Shown here: one piece after another, positions 23,704 through 31,940 of the stretch
How positions within the stretch are numbered: position 1 is the stretch's first letter
How the letters are laid out: each line of letters opens with the position of its first letter
Source of the DNA: CAVSIS01 sp963814875
GTDB taxonomy: Bacteria; Acidobacteriota; Thermoanaerobaculia; Thermoanaerobaculales; Sulfomarinibacteraceae
DNA: 64,000 bases
Assembly (NCBI GenBank): GCA_963814875.1
Contig: CAWFFJ010000040.1
Coordinates: forward strand, 1-64,000
Direction: 5' to 3'
The notes under the pieces: generated by a model
What the model saw: the letters and a program-made list of their open reading frames with translations, nothing else
Told to the model about the DNA's origin: nothing
The model's database searches: none
Program-made: the position numbers and the translations under genes

Positions 23704-24465
23704 TCAGCTCGACATGTTCTCGCCGACCACCATCAGATAGCTCGAGACGTCGAGCTCGCGATGGAGCCTGTGCGGCCCCGAACCGTCATCTGCCGGTGCG
23801 GTGGGTCGCCGGTACAGAGGCGAGAACGTACCCTCGAGGCGGCGCGCGAGGGTCTCGAAGGCACCGCTCGCCTCGTAGCGGATCGAGTCCGCCTCGCTGT
23901 CCCACACCGTCACTGAAAGCGCCCGGAGCCGGTTGCGGACAGACTCGAGCAGGAACATCCCCCGGCATCCCGGCGTCGTCTCGAGCGCGGGAACGATCTC
24001 GTCCTGGAAGCGGCGCCGGAGCTCATCGACCTTTCCGTCCGCGATCTGGATCGAGACCATGCGGACGAAGGACGGCGGGGCGCTCGAGGAGGAGAAGGCG
24101 GACGGGCCCTTGGCGAGCTCGACCGTGTAGGCCTCGACCGGAGGGTCCGGGAGGGTCAGTGGGACGGTCCGGTGGGTTCCGGATCCCTCCGGCTGGGCCG
24201 CGTCCTCGCTGGCCTCGAGAACTTCCTCGGACTCGTCGAGCAGGCGGTCGTAGAGCCCCTCCCGCTCGTAGGCTTCCGCATGCTCGCGGGTCTCCCACAG
24301 GGTCAGCGAGACCACGTCGTCCCCGGCAACCGTTGACTGCAGCAGCCCGGCAAAACGGCATCCCCCGGCGAGGCGCAGGACGGGAAGCACGCTGCGGGCG
24401 TAGAAGTCCTTGAGAAGCGGGAACGTCGTCTCCGTCGACCAGAGCCTGACGATACGTAGATACAT
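23704..24465 (-). CDS. Duplicated ABM/EthD-like ferredoxin-fold protein
   Basis: 253 residues made of two similar alpha+beta modules. Module 1 (1-90: MYLRIVRLWSTETTFPLLKD, GCRFAGLLQS, VVSLTLWETREHAEAYE) and module 2 (about 130-235: SFVRMVSIQIADGKVDELRR, GCRGMFLLES, ALSVTVWDSEADSIRYEASG) show the same strand-helix-strand pattern of antibiotic-biosynthesis-monooxygenase-like domains. Members include heme-degrading and quinol oxidising enzymes and many proteins without known activity; nothing here fixes the substrate. GGAGG precedes the ATG. It is divergent from the BlaI-like gene. Confidence 0.7.
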   Translation of the reverse strand: MYLRIVRLWSTETTFPLLKDFYARSVLPVLRLAGGCRFAGLLQSTVAGDDVVSLTLWETREHAEAYEREGLYDRLLDESEEVLEASEDAAQPEGSGTHRTVPLTLPDPPVEAYTVELAKGPSAFSSSSAPPSFVRMVSIQIADGKVDELRRRFQDEIVPALETTPGCRGMFLLESVRNRLRALSVTVWDSEADSIRYEASGAFETLARRLEGTFSPLYRRPTAPADDGSGPHRLHRELDVSSYLMVVGENMSS

Positions 24466-24738
24466 CACACCTCCTCGCGAGGTCGGGAACGCCGGAAGCC
24501 GTTCACCTCCCCGCCGACGCGAGCTCGAGACGCTCCCGGACGACCCGGTCGCGTCGTGAGATCCTCTCGAGTGTCCTGAATCAATGATAGCCGATGCTTC
24601 GGAGCGTTGCGGCTCAGGTGCGGTGTGCGTCGGAGCGCACCTCCTCGGTCCGGTCTCGGGAGCCCCCACAGGATACCGCTGGCCGACCCCGGTGGACGCT
24701 CCATGCAACCTGTGGCAGCGGTCTCGAGTATTTCCCCC
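24466..24738. other. Divergent intergenic region upstream of the BlaI-like promoter
   Basis: Leader of the ABM-like gene on the minus strand. No open frame with recognisable content. The plus-strand promoter and operators follow at 24739-24795. Confidence 0.4.
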
Positions 24739-24767
24739 TTGACGATCTTGGCCTTGGATGCTAAATT
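24739..24767 (+). promoter_or_regulatory. Sigma70 promoter of the BlaI/BlaR1-like operon
   Basis: -35 TTGACG (24739-24744), a 17-base spacer and -10 TAAATT (24762-24767), one of the best promoters in the window. The leader before the ATG at 24831 would be about 55 bases. The -10 lies inside the first operator palindrome, so a bound repressor would block polymerase. Confidence 0.75.
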
Positions 24768-24795
24768 TCCAGCATGATGCGAAAAAATTAGCATC
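24758..24795. promoter_or_regulatory. Two adjacent palindromic operators, likely BlaI-type repressor sites
   Basis: Palindrome 1 is ATGCT-N8-AGCAT (24758-24775); palindrome 2 is GATGC-N10-GCATC (24776-24795). Their centres are 19 bases apart, about two helical turns. The outer half-sites also form GATGCTAA...TTAGCATC. The position over the -10 and just ahead of a BlaI-family gene points to autorepression. Confidence 0.7.
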
Positions 24796-24830
24796 TACGC
24801 CGGTCCGCGGCGTCTGAAGGGAGGAATGGG

Positions 24831-25223
24831 ATGGAGTCCGAGCAGGTCCCGGCGCACCTCAGTCGACGGGAAAGCCAGATCATGGAGATCATTTACGAGC
24901 TCGGTACAGCCACCGCCGCCGAGGTCCTGGAGCGGCTGCCGGACCCTCCGAGCTACTCGTCGGTGCGAGCGTTGCTGCGGGTGCTCGAGGAGAAGGGCCA
25001 CCTCGAGCACGAACAGGAGGGGCCACGGTACCTGTTCCGACCGACGGTGCCCCGCGAGGCCGCGCGGACGACCGCCCTCAAACGACTCGTGCGGACCTTC
25101 TTCGACGGCTCCGCAGAGGGCGCTGTGGCCGCCCTGCTCGACCTCGAGCCCGAGGAGCTCGACGAGCTGGCCCTCGCCCGGCTCGCGCGGCTGATCGAGA
25201 GGGCACGAGCGGAGGACCGCTGA
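24831..25223 (+). CDS. BlaI/MecI/CopY-family transcriptional repressor
   Basis: 130 residues. The winged-helix domain covers about 8-80 (LSRRESQIMEIIYELGTATA, then AEVLERLPDPPSYSSVRALL and LRVLEEKGHLEHEQEGPRYL), and a short helical dimerisation tail follows. Family members repress their own operon and are inactivated when the partner BlaR1 protease responds to a signal. It is followed after one base by the M56 protease gene, the standard pairing. AGGGAGGA gives a good binding site. Confidence 0.9.
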   Translation: MESEQVPAHLSRRESQIMEIIYELGTATAAEVLERLPDPPSYSSVRALLRVLEEKGHLEHEQEGPRYLFRPTVPREAARTTALKRLVRTFFDGSAEGAVAALLDLEPEELDELALARLARLIERARAEDR

Positions 25224-25224
25224 G

Positions 25225-27441
25225 ATGAACCTGCCAAGCTCTCTCGCGCTGGTTGAAACGGTGCTGCGTCCCAGCGTGCTCTTGGCCGCCGCAGCCGTGC
25301 TCGCCGTCACCCTTCGGCGTGCTCCGGCCCGAGTACGGGGCGCCATCTGGGGGGCCGCGCTGATCGGTTCGTTGGTGGTCCCGGTCGGCGCCCGATGGGT
25401 CCCGAGATGGGAGCTGCCGCTTCCCTCCGCCGTGGCGTCATTCCTGCCCGTCGGGCATGTCGAGGCCGTCGCGGAGAGCCTTCGCGAGCCGCAGCCGGCA
25501 CCGCGGGTGCGCCACACTGAGGCAGATCTCGTCGTCCCATCCGTGCTCCCAGCCGCAGCCTCGGCACCGGCGCACCCCGAGACCCCCCTGTGGCCCGTGG
25601 TCGTCGTCCTGACGTGGGGGCTCGGGCTTGCGCTGACGCTGGTGTGGCAGGCCGCAGGTGCATTGCGCGTGCGCTCGCTGATCGCCAACGCCGAGGAGCT
25701 GGACACGCCCGACTGGCGGCAGCTGCTCGCGCGCGAGGCGGCTGCGGTCGGGCTCAACACGTCTCCGCGGCTTCTCATCACCGATGAGCTCGGCTCTCCT
25801 GCGACCTGGGGAGCGCGGAGCCCCGTTGTCCTCCTGCCGGCGATCGCGCGGTGTTGGATCGAGGAGCGGCGAGAGGTCGTAGTCCGTCACGAGCTGGTCC
25901 ATGTCGCCCGCGCTGACTGGGCGGTCCGAACCGTTGCTCGGCTCGCGTGTGCGCTCTACTGGTTCAACCCGCTGGCCTGGTGGGCCTGGCGCCGGCTCAA
26001 TGTCGAGCAGGAGCTCGCGTGCGACCAGGAGGTCGTGGCCCTGGGGGCCCGGGCCAGCACCTATGCCGGCCATCTGCTCGGCATCGCCCGCGCCTCTCGG
26101 TCCGCCCCGGCAGTCGCCGGCGCGGCGCTGGAGATGGCGCGCAGAACACACCTGGAGGACCGAATCATGGCCATTCTCGACCCTCGCATCCGCCGCCACG
26201 TCCCGTGGACGGTGCTCGCACCCGCACTTGTCGTCACGGTCGCTCTCGTGCCCGTCATCGCCGCCGTGCGTCCGGCCGTCGCCGCACCCACGAGCGTCAC
26301 CGCGAGCAGTCCGGCGCGGGACGTCGCAAGCACCGCCATCGACACCCGAATCGGTACGGCGACCGCCACGGTGACCAGCACCGCGACGAGGACGTCGACC
26401 AGCGTGGCAGCGGGCGGCGCAACCCGCACGACGACTCACACGACGACGAGCACGGCGGTGACGGCCGACCCGGAGATCCGTCGCATCGTCGGCGAGATGC
26501 GGGAGCTGGAGCGGCAGATCGAGGCGGAGGCGGCCGGGATCCACGAGGCGGAGAAGGCCATGCGCCCGCACCTCGATGAGATCGAGGCCCGAGCCTCGAA
26601 GCTCGGTGAGCGGCGTGCCGCCGAGGCCGAGGCGCGGCTCGAGCCCTACCTCGAGCGCATCCAGGCGATCGAGGCGGAGATGGAGCCGATCCACGCTGAG
26701 ATCGAGGCGCTCCAGGGATCGTTCGAGGACGTACGCGTCGACGCCGAAGTTGACACCGCGCCGCTCGCCAGAGAGCTCGAGACGCTCAGCCGGGAGCTCA
26801 CCGCGCGCGGCGAACGCGTTCCCGCGGACGAGGTCATGGACCGCATCCACGAGGTCATGGAGTCGGTCCACGAGCGGATCGACGCCAGCATGCGCGAGAT
26901 GCAGCCCCAGCTCGAGCAGCTCGAGACGCTGCACCAGCGGCTCGAACCCTTCCACGAGCGCATGGAGCTGATTCACAGGGAGATGGAGCCGGTGCTCGCG
27001 GACATGGAGCGGATCCACGCCGACATGGAGCCCGAGCTCGCGGGGCTCGACGAGCTGCACGCCTCGCTCGAGCCGATGCAGGAGCGCATCGAGGAGATCC
27101 AGCGCTCGATCGAGCCGCTCACGGAGCGGATGGAGGTCCTCGGCGACCAGCTGCGCGATGCGCTGCGCGGCCAAGTCCGGTCGATCCTCGAGCGGGAGCT
27201 CGGCGCAGTGGCGGCGCCCGGCGCACCGTACGATGAAGCGGCGGACCGCTTGCTGGAGCGCGCCAACGTCCACCTCGAGGACGACACCATCGAGCTGCGC
27301 ATCTCGCGCCGCGAGGCCCGCCGGGTTCTCGACGACCTCATCGCCCCGCAGCGGCGGTCCGGCGTCAGCGACGACGAGATGAACGTGGCCATCGACGCGG
27401 CCGTCGCCAACCTGCGCAGGCTCGAGATTTCGATCGACTGA
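25225..27441 (+). CDS. BlaR1-like M56 membrane metallopeptidase with a long coiled-coil extracytoplasmic region
   Basis: 738 residues. Membrane segments lie near 12-30, 38-55, 122-145 and 327-347. The zinc site HELVH (222-226) sits in VVRHELVHVARADW, with the downstream ligand region LNVEQELACDQEVVAL. After the last membrane helix comes a Thr/Ala/Ser-rich linker (about 350-405) and then a highly charged coiled coil to about 650, full of repeated phrases such as EPIHAEIEAL, ERMELIHREMEP and ERIHADMEPELAGLDELHAS. Classical BlaR1 carries a penicillin-binding domain there, so the signal is probably not a beta-lactam. It should cleave or relieve the upstream repressor. Confidence 0.85.
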   Translation: MNLPSSLALVETVLRPSVLLAAAAVLAVTLRRAPARVRGAIWGAALIGSLVVPVGARWVPRWELPLPSAVASFLPVGHVEAVAESLREPQPAPRVRHTEADLVVPSVLPAAASAPAHPETPLWPVVVVLTWGLGLALTLVWQAAGALRVRSLIANAEELDTPDWRQLLAREAAAVGLNTSPRLLITDELGSPATWGARSPVVLLPAIARCWIEERREVVVRHELVHVARADWAVRTVARLACALYWFNPLAWWAWRRLNVEQELACDQEVVALGARASTYAGHLLGIARASRSAPAVAGAALEMARRTHLEDRIMAILDPRIRRHVPWTVLAPALVVTVALVPVIAAVRPAVAAPTSVTASSPARDVASTAIDTRIGTATATVTSTATRTSTSVAAGGATRTTTHTTTSTAVTADPEIRRIVGEMRELERQIEAEAAGIHEAEKAMRPHLDEIEARASKLGERRAAEAEARLEPYLERIQAIEAEMEPIHAEIEALQGSFEDVRVDAEVDTAPLARELETLSRELTARGERVPADEVMDRIHEVMESVHERIDASMREMQPQLEQLETLHQRLEPFHERMELIHREMEPVLADMERIHADMEPELAGLDELHASLEPMQERIEEIQRSIEPLTERMEVLGDQLRDALRGQVRSILERELGAVAAPGAPYDEAADRLLERANVHLEDDTIELRISRREARRVLDDLIAPQRRSGVSDDEMNVAIDAAVANLRRLEISID

Positions 27442-27443
27442 GG

Positions 27444-27520
27444 AGCTCGAAGGCCAGAGGCCCCTGCGGATGATCGTGACACGGCGACGCAGTCGGCGGC
27501 CTATGCCCTACAGGCTCCTA
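27444..27520. repeat. Degenerate hairpin at the convergent ends of two genes
   Basis: Bases 27444-27465 and 27495-27517 are imperfectly complementary (roughly 15 of 22 positions) and the element ends on the TAG stop of the nitronate monooxygenase-like gene (27518-27520). It looks like a decayed relative of the paired hairpin family but lacks the separate short stem. It may serve as a bidirectional transcription end. Confidence 0.4.
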
Positions 27521-28603
27521 GGTGACCGGCACCGGCTGGGGCCTCTCCGACTGACCCGCTCCGACCGGGGCGGTCGTCGTCTGCAGACCGGCAATCACCG
27601 CCTCCGCCTCGGTGACGATGCGGGGGATGACTTCCGACACCGACGGCGTGTCGTCGACCAGGCCCGTGCACTGACCGAGCGGCAGCACGCCGTGTGCCGT
27701 GTCGCCGTCGGTGCAGCCGTGCTGGAAGGCGTCAAAGCCGATCGCCATCCGGGCCATCTGGGTCGACCTCCGGGGCCCGGAGGCAACGATGCCGATGGCG
27801 AGCTTGAGCCACGGCAGGCCGAGCATGCGCGCGATGCTGCGCGAGCGGACCAGTGCCGACAGCGGGTTCAGGTGGCGCCTCATGATCGAGCGCGACCCGG
27901 CCGCGTCGAGGTAGCGGCCGTGGAGGCCGTCGACGCGGTTGGTGTAGACGGTGTCGAACGCGCCGTGCTCGCGGCTGGCGACCTTGGCACCCTCATGGAC
28001 CGGGCTTTCCCTGGTGTTCATGAATCGGGTGCCCATCGCCACCGCGCCCGCACCCAGGGCGAGCGCTGCGGCGAGGCCTCTCCCGTCGGCGAAGCCGCCG
28101 GCCGCGATCACCGGGATACCCACTGCTCGGACGAGAGCCGGGACGAGCACCAGCGAGGTGACCGTTCCACCATGTCCGGCCGCCTCGTGACCGGTCACGA
28201 TGAGGGCATCCGCGCCGTCGCGCTCCGCGGCCAGGGCGTGCTTGAGCGTGGTCACCGTGGCGATGACCTTGCCGCCGTATTCGTGGGCCCGCTGGGCGAT
28301 CCAGTCCCCCTTGCCGAGGGAGTAGTTGATGATCGGGACCCGCTCCTCGAGCAGCACCTCTGCGTTGGCGCGGTTACCGGGGAAGTACAGGGTGACGTTG
28401 GCTGCGAACGGCCGATCGGTGAGCTCGCGGGTGCGACGCACCGCCGCGCGGGTGGCAGCCGCGTCGAGCACCCCGGTGGCGAGGATCGCGAGGCCGCCTG
28501 CGTTGGCAACCGCCGCGACCAGCTCGGGTGTCGAGATCCAGCTCATGCCGGACAGGACGATCGGGTGGCGGACGCCGAAGAGCTCGGTGATGGGGGTCTG
28601 CAT
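27518..28603 (-). CDS. Nitronate monooxygenase / 2-nitropropane dioxygenase-like flavoprotein
   Basis: 361 residues of the FMN-binding TIM-barrel family that includes nitronate monooxygenase and enoyl-ACP reductase FabK. Motifs: FGVRHPIVLSGMSWISTPEL, AGGLAILATG, ADALIVTGHEAAGHGG with the active-site His, IPVIAAGGFADGRGLAAALA and ALGAGAVAMGTRFMNTRES. The ATG at 28603 follows GGGAGG. The native substrate cannot be read from sequence; many homologues have unknown roles. It converges on the BlaR1-like gene. Confidence 0.85.
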   Translation of the reverse strand: MQTPITELFGVRHPIVLSGMSWISTPELVAAVANAGGLAILATGVLDAAATRAAVRRTRELTDRPFAANVTLYFPGNRANAEVLLEERVPIINYSLGKGDWIAQRAHEYGGKVIATVTTLKHALAAERDGADALIVTGHEAAGHGGTVTSLVLVPALVRAVGIPVIAAGGFADGRGLAAALALGAGAVAMGTRFMNTRESPVHEGAKVASREHGAFDTVYTNRVDGLHGRYLDAAGSRSIMRRHLNPLSALVRSRSIARMLGLPWLKLAIGIVASGPRRSTQMARMAIGFDAFQHGCTDGDTAHGVLPLGQCTGLVDDTPSVSEVIPRIVTEAEAVIAGLQTTTAPVGAGQSERPQPVPVT

Positions 28604-28792
28604 GGGGCCTCCCGGGGCATGGCCGACGACGGGAGCCGGGTCGGTCTCCTGCCGTCTTCGTGAGCGAGGGTATCACCCAAGCGACCAAGCGGACACCGGT
28701 GTCGTCGCGACTCGAGGACGGGTCTCAGGACAACTCCGGGCGCCCGAGCTGACGCGGGCGCGACCGCCGGCGGGGGCCGTGCGCCCGTCGTC

Positions 28793-29368
28793 TCAGGAGG
28801 ATGAGCGGACCATCGCCGCCATGCCGTCGGGATCCATCTCCACCGCCTTCGCGAGCAGCCGGTCGATGTGGCCCTCGAGCCGCACGACCTCGAGCGCGTC
28901 GTCGTCGAGGTCGACCACCACCAGCTCGCTGAGCCCGCCGCGGCCGTCGTCCCTGGCCAGTACCCAGGTCTGCTCGTCGCTGTCGCGCTCGCGGACCACA
29001 GGCATCATGCCGTCGATCGCGAGCACGCGTTCAAGCTCTTTGAGGGACCGCGGCAGGCCGTTGCCGGGGCCCGGGTGGACACGATAGCTCGCCACCTCGA
29101 CTCGGTGGATCTGATGCAGCAGGGCCGTCTCGTCGCTGTCCACCTCCCCGGCGAGGCGCAGGACGCCGCGGACCAGTGCGAGGGTGAAACGGCCGAGACG
29201 GATGTGCTCCTCGAGCTCGAGCCGACACCCGGGAGCAGAGACCTCGACGGCGCGGGCGATGCGGCTCGCCGACGGTGTGGCGCTGGTGCTCGCGCAGGCC
29301 GCCGCGGCCGCTGCCGCGATCAGCGTGACGAGGAGAACGACCGGGCGGCCGACCCGTGCCGGCGTCAT
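28793..29368 (-). CDS. DUF4252-like lipoprotein
   Basis: 191 residues. A signal peptide ending AAAAAACAS gives a lipobox cysteine near residue 25. The mature part (VSAPGCRLELEEHIRLGRFT, LVRGVLRLAGEVDSDETALL, IHRVEVASYRV, ERDSDEQTWVLARDDGRGG) has the same layout as its neighbour and fits DUF4252, a family typically next to ECF sigma/anti-sigma genes. The start overlaps the upstream DUF4252-like gene (ATGA). Function unknown. Confidence 0.72.
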   Translation of the reverse strand: MTPARVGRPVVLLVTLIAAAAAAACASTSATPSASRIARAVEVSAPGCRLELEEHIRLGRFTLALVRGVLRLAGEVDSDETALLHQIHRVEVASYRVHPGPGNGLPRSLKELERVLAIDGMMPVVRERDSDEQTWVLARDDGRGGLSELVVVDLDDDALEVVRLEGHIDRLLAKAVEMDPDGMAAMVRSSS

Positions 29369-29958
29369 GACGTGCCTTTGGTCGGCGTCGCCGGGACCTT
29401 GAGGTCGAGATCTCCGACGCCGGGGAGGGAGTCCAGGTCGCCAAGCAGCCGGCCGAGCTGGCTCGGGTCGATGTCGCCGACGATGTTGATCAGGGCGATC
29501 TCATCGGGGCCGTCGACCGCGAGCACGGTGATCCCCTGAAACCGCTGCTCGTCGCCGCGCACGAACACGCTGACCAGCTCGCCCTCCTCGCGAGCGAAGA
29601 GGATGCGCTGCCAACCGGAGGCGGCGAGACGGTCGGCCGCGCCCATAACGAGCTTCTTGACCTCCGCCATGTCATGGCCGTCGAGGGAGCCGACCCGCAC
29701 GCGGATGCGGCCGAGCTTGGCCATCAGGGCGGCGAACTGACGGTCTTCGCCGTCCTCGGCCCCGGCCATCGCCCCCGCGACCAGGCGCAGCATCGGACCC
29801 TGGAGGTCGATGTCGACGTTGAGGCTGTCCGGGGTGAACAGCTCGAGCTGCTCGATGGGGAAGAAGCCGGGCTGTTTGTCGACTGCGGACTGGGCGAGCC
29901 CGCTGGCGGCGACCAGCATCACGGCGGCTGCGAGGGAGACGGCGTGGCGAACGCTCAT
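29365..29958 (-). CDS. DUF4252-like secreted protein
   Basis: 197 residues with a Sec signal peptide (MSVRHAVSLAAAVMLVAASG, then LAQ). The body contains IRVRVGSLDGHDMAEVKKLV, GWQRILFAREEGELVSVFVR and GDIDPSQLGRLLGDLDSLPG, matching the DUF4252 pattern of a strand-rich domain with a final helix. It is the third gene of the ECF operon; the ATG overlaps the anti-sigma stop. Role unknown, but two such genes in tandem after a sigma/anti-sigma pair suggest an envelope function under that sigma factor. Confidence 0.75.
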   Translation of the reverse strand: MSVRHAVSLAAAVMLVAASGLAQSAVDKQPGFFPIEQLELFTPDSLNVDIDLQGPMLRLVAGAMAGAEDGEDRQFAALMAKLGRIRVRVGSLDGHDMAEVKKLVMGAADRLAASGWQRILFAREEGELVSVFVRGDEQRFQGITVLAVDGPDEIALINIVGDIDPSQLGRLLGDLDSLPGVGDLDLKVPATPTKGTS

Positions 29959-30566
29959 GAGGGACCTCCGTCGGGGTGGATCGGATCGTGGGATCGAAGG
30001 GTTGGCAGGGCGGCGGCGGGCGCTGCGGCCGGCTGGCTGGCGGTGCTCACCGTGTCGCGGCCGACGCTGCGCAACGCGGGCTCGAGAAGGTTGGACACCA
30101 GGGCTGCGCGGGTCGCGTCGATGCCGGCGCGCCGCGAGATGCCCGCAAGGTAGCCGAGCGCGAGGCGCGCCTCGGCGGTCGCCTCGGCGACCTGGGCCGA
30201 CGGCGCCGGCTGCGGACGGTGCGCGCCATGCCACCACAGCACGCCGCTCGCCGCTGCGACCACCAACGCGGCCGCCGCCGCCGTGCGCCACGCCCATTTC
30301 GGTGAAGAGGTCGGGCGCTGTGCCGATTCGGCGGCAGTCGCGTTACGGACCGCTGCGAGGACATGCTCGGGCGTGTCGAGCTCGGGCATCGTGCGAAGGC
30401 CGTCGCGGACCGCGACGGCACGCTGGTGCTGCTCCCGGCATGCGGCACAGCCGGCAAGGTGGCCCTCCACGGCGATTGCCGCGTCGAGATCGAGCTCGCC
30501 GTCGACGAAGGCCTCGAGCCGGTCCTCGACCTCGCGGCAACCGAAGACGTCAGGACGCGCAGGCAT
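29955..30566 (-). CDS. Anti-sigma factor with N-terminal zinc finger
   Basis: 203 residues. The zf-HC2 motif CREVEDRLEAFVDGELD with HLAGCAACREQ lies in the first 55 residues, followed by one membrane helix near 96-116 (AAAAALVVAAASGVLWW) and a periplasmic Ala-rich tail with conserved-looking helices. It would hold the ECF sigma factor encoded just upstream, with which it overlaps by 17 bases. The signal that releases the sigma factor is not evident. Confidence 0.85.
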   Translation of the reverse strand: MPARPDVFGCREVEDRLEAFVDGELDLDAAIAVEGHLAGCAACREQHQRAVAVRDGLRTMPELDTPEHVLAAVRNATAAESAQRPTSSPKWAWRTAAAAALVVAAASGVLWWHGAHRPQPAPSAQVAEATAEARLALGYLAGISRRAGIDATRAALVSNLLEPALRSVGRDTVSTASQPAAAPAAALPTLRSHDPIHPDGGPS

Positions 30567-31080
30567 GTTGGATCTCCTTGCCGAAGCGCTCACGCAGGCG
30601 GCGCCGGCCGCGGTGGAGGGCCACGCGGACCGTGCTCAGGGGCAGTTCGAGGACCTCACTGATCTCCCGGTACGACAGCCCCTGGATCTCGCGCAGGATG
30701 ACAGCGCTCTTGAAAGGCTCTCCGAGGTCGTCGAGCGCTGCGTGCAACCGGCATCCGAACTGGGCGGAGGCGGCGAGCTCTTCGGGCCCAGGCTCGGGGG
30801 CCGGGGCGTCAATCGCCGCCGGGTCCCCGGCGTCGGCCACGAACAGGCGAGCGCTGCGCCGCCGCAGGCGGAGCCGGTCGTAGCACGCGTTGCGGGTGAC
30901 CTTGAGCAGCCAGCCGCCGAGCTGGGCCGAGCCGAGCAGCCGGCGGTTTCGCCACAGTCGGATCAGGACCTCCTGGGTCACGTCCTCCGCCTCCTCGCGG
31001 CTGGCCAGCAGGTAACAGGCGAAGGTGAACACCTGGCGCTGGTGCCGCGCGACGGCCGCCTCGAAAGCGATGCGTGTCAT
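30550..31080 (-). CDS. ECF-type RNA polymerase sigma factor
   Basis: 176 residues. Region 2 (HQRQVFTFACYLLASREEAE, DVTQEVLIRLWRN) and region 4 (LDDLGEPFKSAVILREIQGL, SYREISEVLELPLSTVRVAL) are complete, joined by a short acidic linker. First gene of a four-gene operon with an anti-sigma factor and two DUF4252-like proteins. ECF operons usually include their own promoter as a target; I could not identify the site. Confidence 0.92.
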   Translation of the reverse strand: MTRIAFEAAVARHQRQVFTFACYLLASREEAEDVTQEVLIRLWRNRRLLGSAQLGGWLLKVTRNACYDRLRLRRRSARLFVADAGDPAAIDAPAPEPGPEELAASAQFGCRLHAALDDLGEPFKSAVILREIQGLSYREISEVLELPLSTVRVALHRGRRRLRERFGKEIQHACAS

Positions 31081-31125
31081 TCGCAGGACAGAACGTAGCC
31101 GAGGGGTGAAAAGTTACAGGCAATG

Positions 31126-31153
31126 AAAAGGCCCCCTCCGGGCGGAGGGGGCC
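31126..31153 (-). terminator. Rho-independent terminator of the RRM gene
   Basis: On the minus strand GGCCCCCTCC and GGAGGGGGCC form a 10-bp perfect stem with loop GCCC (arms 31144-31153 and 31130-31139), followed directly by TTTT. It lies about 30 bases after the RRM stop. It is the clearest intrinsic terminator in the window. Confidence 0.92.
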
Positions 31154-31181
31154 AGGTCTCTTCGACCGATGAGGCGTGCGC

Positions 31182-31487
31182 CTACCAGCGGTCGCGGCCA
31201 CCGTCGTAGCCGCCGCCACCGCCACCACCGCGAGTGTCGCGGCGATCCTGGGCGACGTCGACCCGGATCGTGCGGCCGTCGAGGGTCGCACCGTTCATGG
31301 CCGAGATCGCCTTGTCGGCGGCATCGTCGTCCTCGAACGTGACGAACCCGAAGCCGCGCGACCGACCCGTCTCCCGGTCGCTGATCACCTTGGCCTCGGC
31401 GATCTCGCCGAACTGCGCGAATGCTTCGTGCAGGCCGGCGTCGTTGGTATTCCAGCTCAGGCTACCCACAAACAACTTCTTTCCCAT
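31182..31487 (-). CDS. RRM-domain RNA-binding protein
   Basis: 101 residues: one RNA recognition motif with RNP2 KLFVGSLSW and RNP1 RGFGFVTF, and a Gly-rich, Arg-ending tail (GGGGGGGYDGGRDRW). Bacterial RRM proteins of this type are RNA chaperones, often cold-induced. ATG at 31487 gives the usual MGKKLFVGSL start; a GTG at 31535 would add 16 residues. The leader is over 100 bases long, common for such genes. A strong terminator follows. Confidence 0.9.
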   Translation of the reverse strand: MGKKLFVGSLSWNTNDAGLHEAFAQFGEIAEAKVISDRETGRSRGFGFVTFEDDDAADKAISAMNGATLDGRTIRVDVAQDRRDTRGGGGGGGYDGGRDRW

Positions 31488-31611
31488 CTCTTCCGCTCTC
31501 TCTGCTTTCTTCGGCGTCGCCGCGTAGTTCGGCACGCCTCCTTCGAAGTTCGACAGGCACCTAGCCTGCCACGGAAACGATCCGCCCCGGCGGCGAACCC
31601 TCTGCCTGGGA

Positions 31612-31639
31612 AGTGTACACCAATTGTCTCCCCGTGCAA
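31612..31639 (-). promoter_or_regulatory. Probable promoter of the RRM gene
   Basis: Minus strand: -35 TTGCAC (31634-31639), 16-base spacer, -10 TACACT (31612-31617). The transcript would have a leader of about 118 bases before the ATG at 31487. Confidence 0.55.
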
Positions 31640-31649
31640 ATAGCCCCAG

Positions 31650-31826
31650 CCTGCATATCTCGCCACGTCACGTCACGAGGGGGCCGAGGTGCTTGTCAGC
31701 GCTGAGCCATTGAGCGGCGAGGCGCCAAGGCGTATGGGGACATCTGTTGCAGGCGCCGAGTCGCGAAAGGGCCGGCGATGGCCGGCAAACCGGCGCCCGC
31801 AGCAGGGAAGTGGTGAGATATGCAGG
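31650..31826. repeat. 177-base element bounded by 17-bp inverted repeats
   Basis: CCTGCATATCTCGCCAC (31650-31666) returns as its complement at 31810-31826 with one mismatch. Inside are smaller pairings: GGCGCC with GGCGCC extended by GCGA/TCGC, and GCCGG/CCGGC around a 6-base loop. It could be a small transposon-like (MITE) element or a structured leader RNA of the ABC transporter gene 115 bases downstream. No transposase and no known riboswitch signature were found. Confidence 0.5.
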
Positions 31827-31940
31827 TCAGGCTCGAGACCATCCGCGACGGCGCGGGCGGCACGCATCGGCGGGATGTCTGGTCCGCACCGGAATGCCGT
31901 GGAGTGCACCGCGCTTCCCAGCGGTGAAGGAGACGTCGAG

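Noticed and set aside
31685..31930. Cobalamin or other known riboswitch ahead of the ABC gene
   Set aside because: A short stretch recalls a B12-box-like phrase but the conserved core could not be found.
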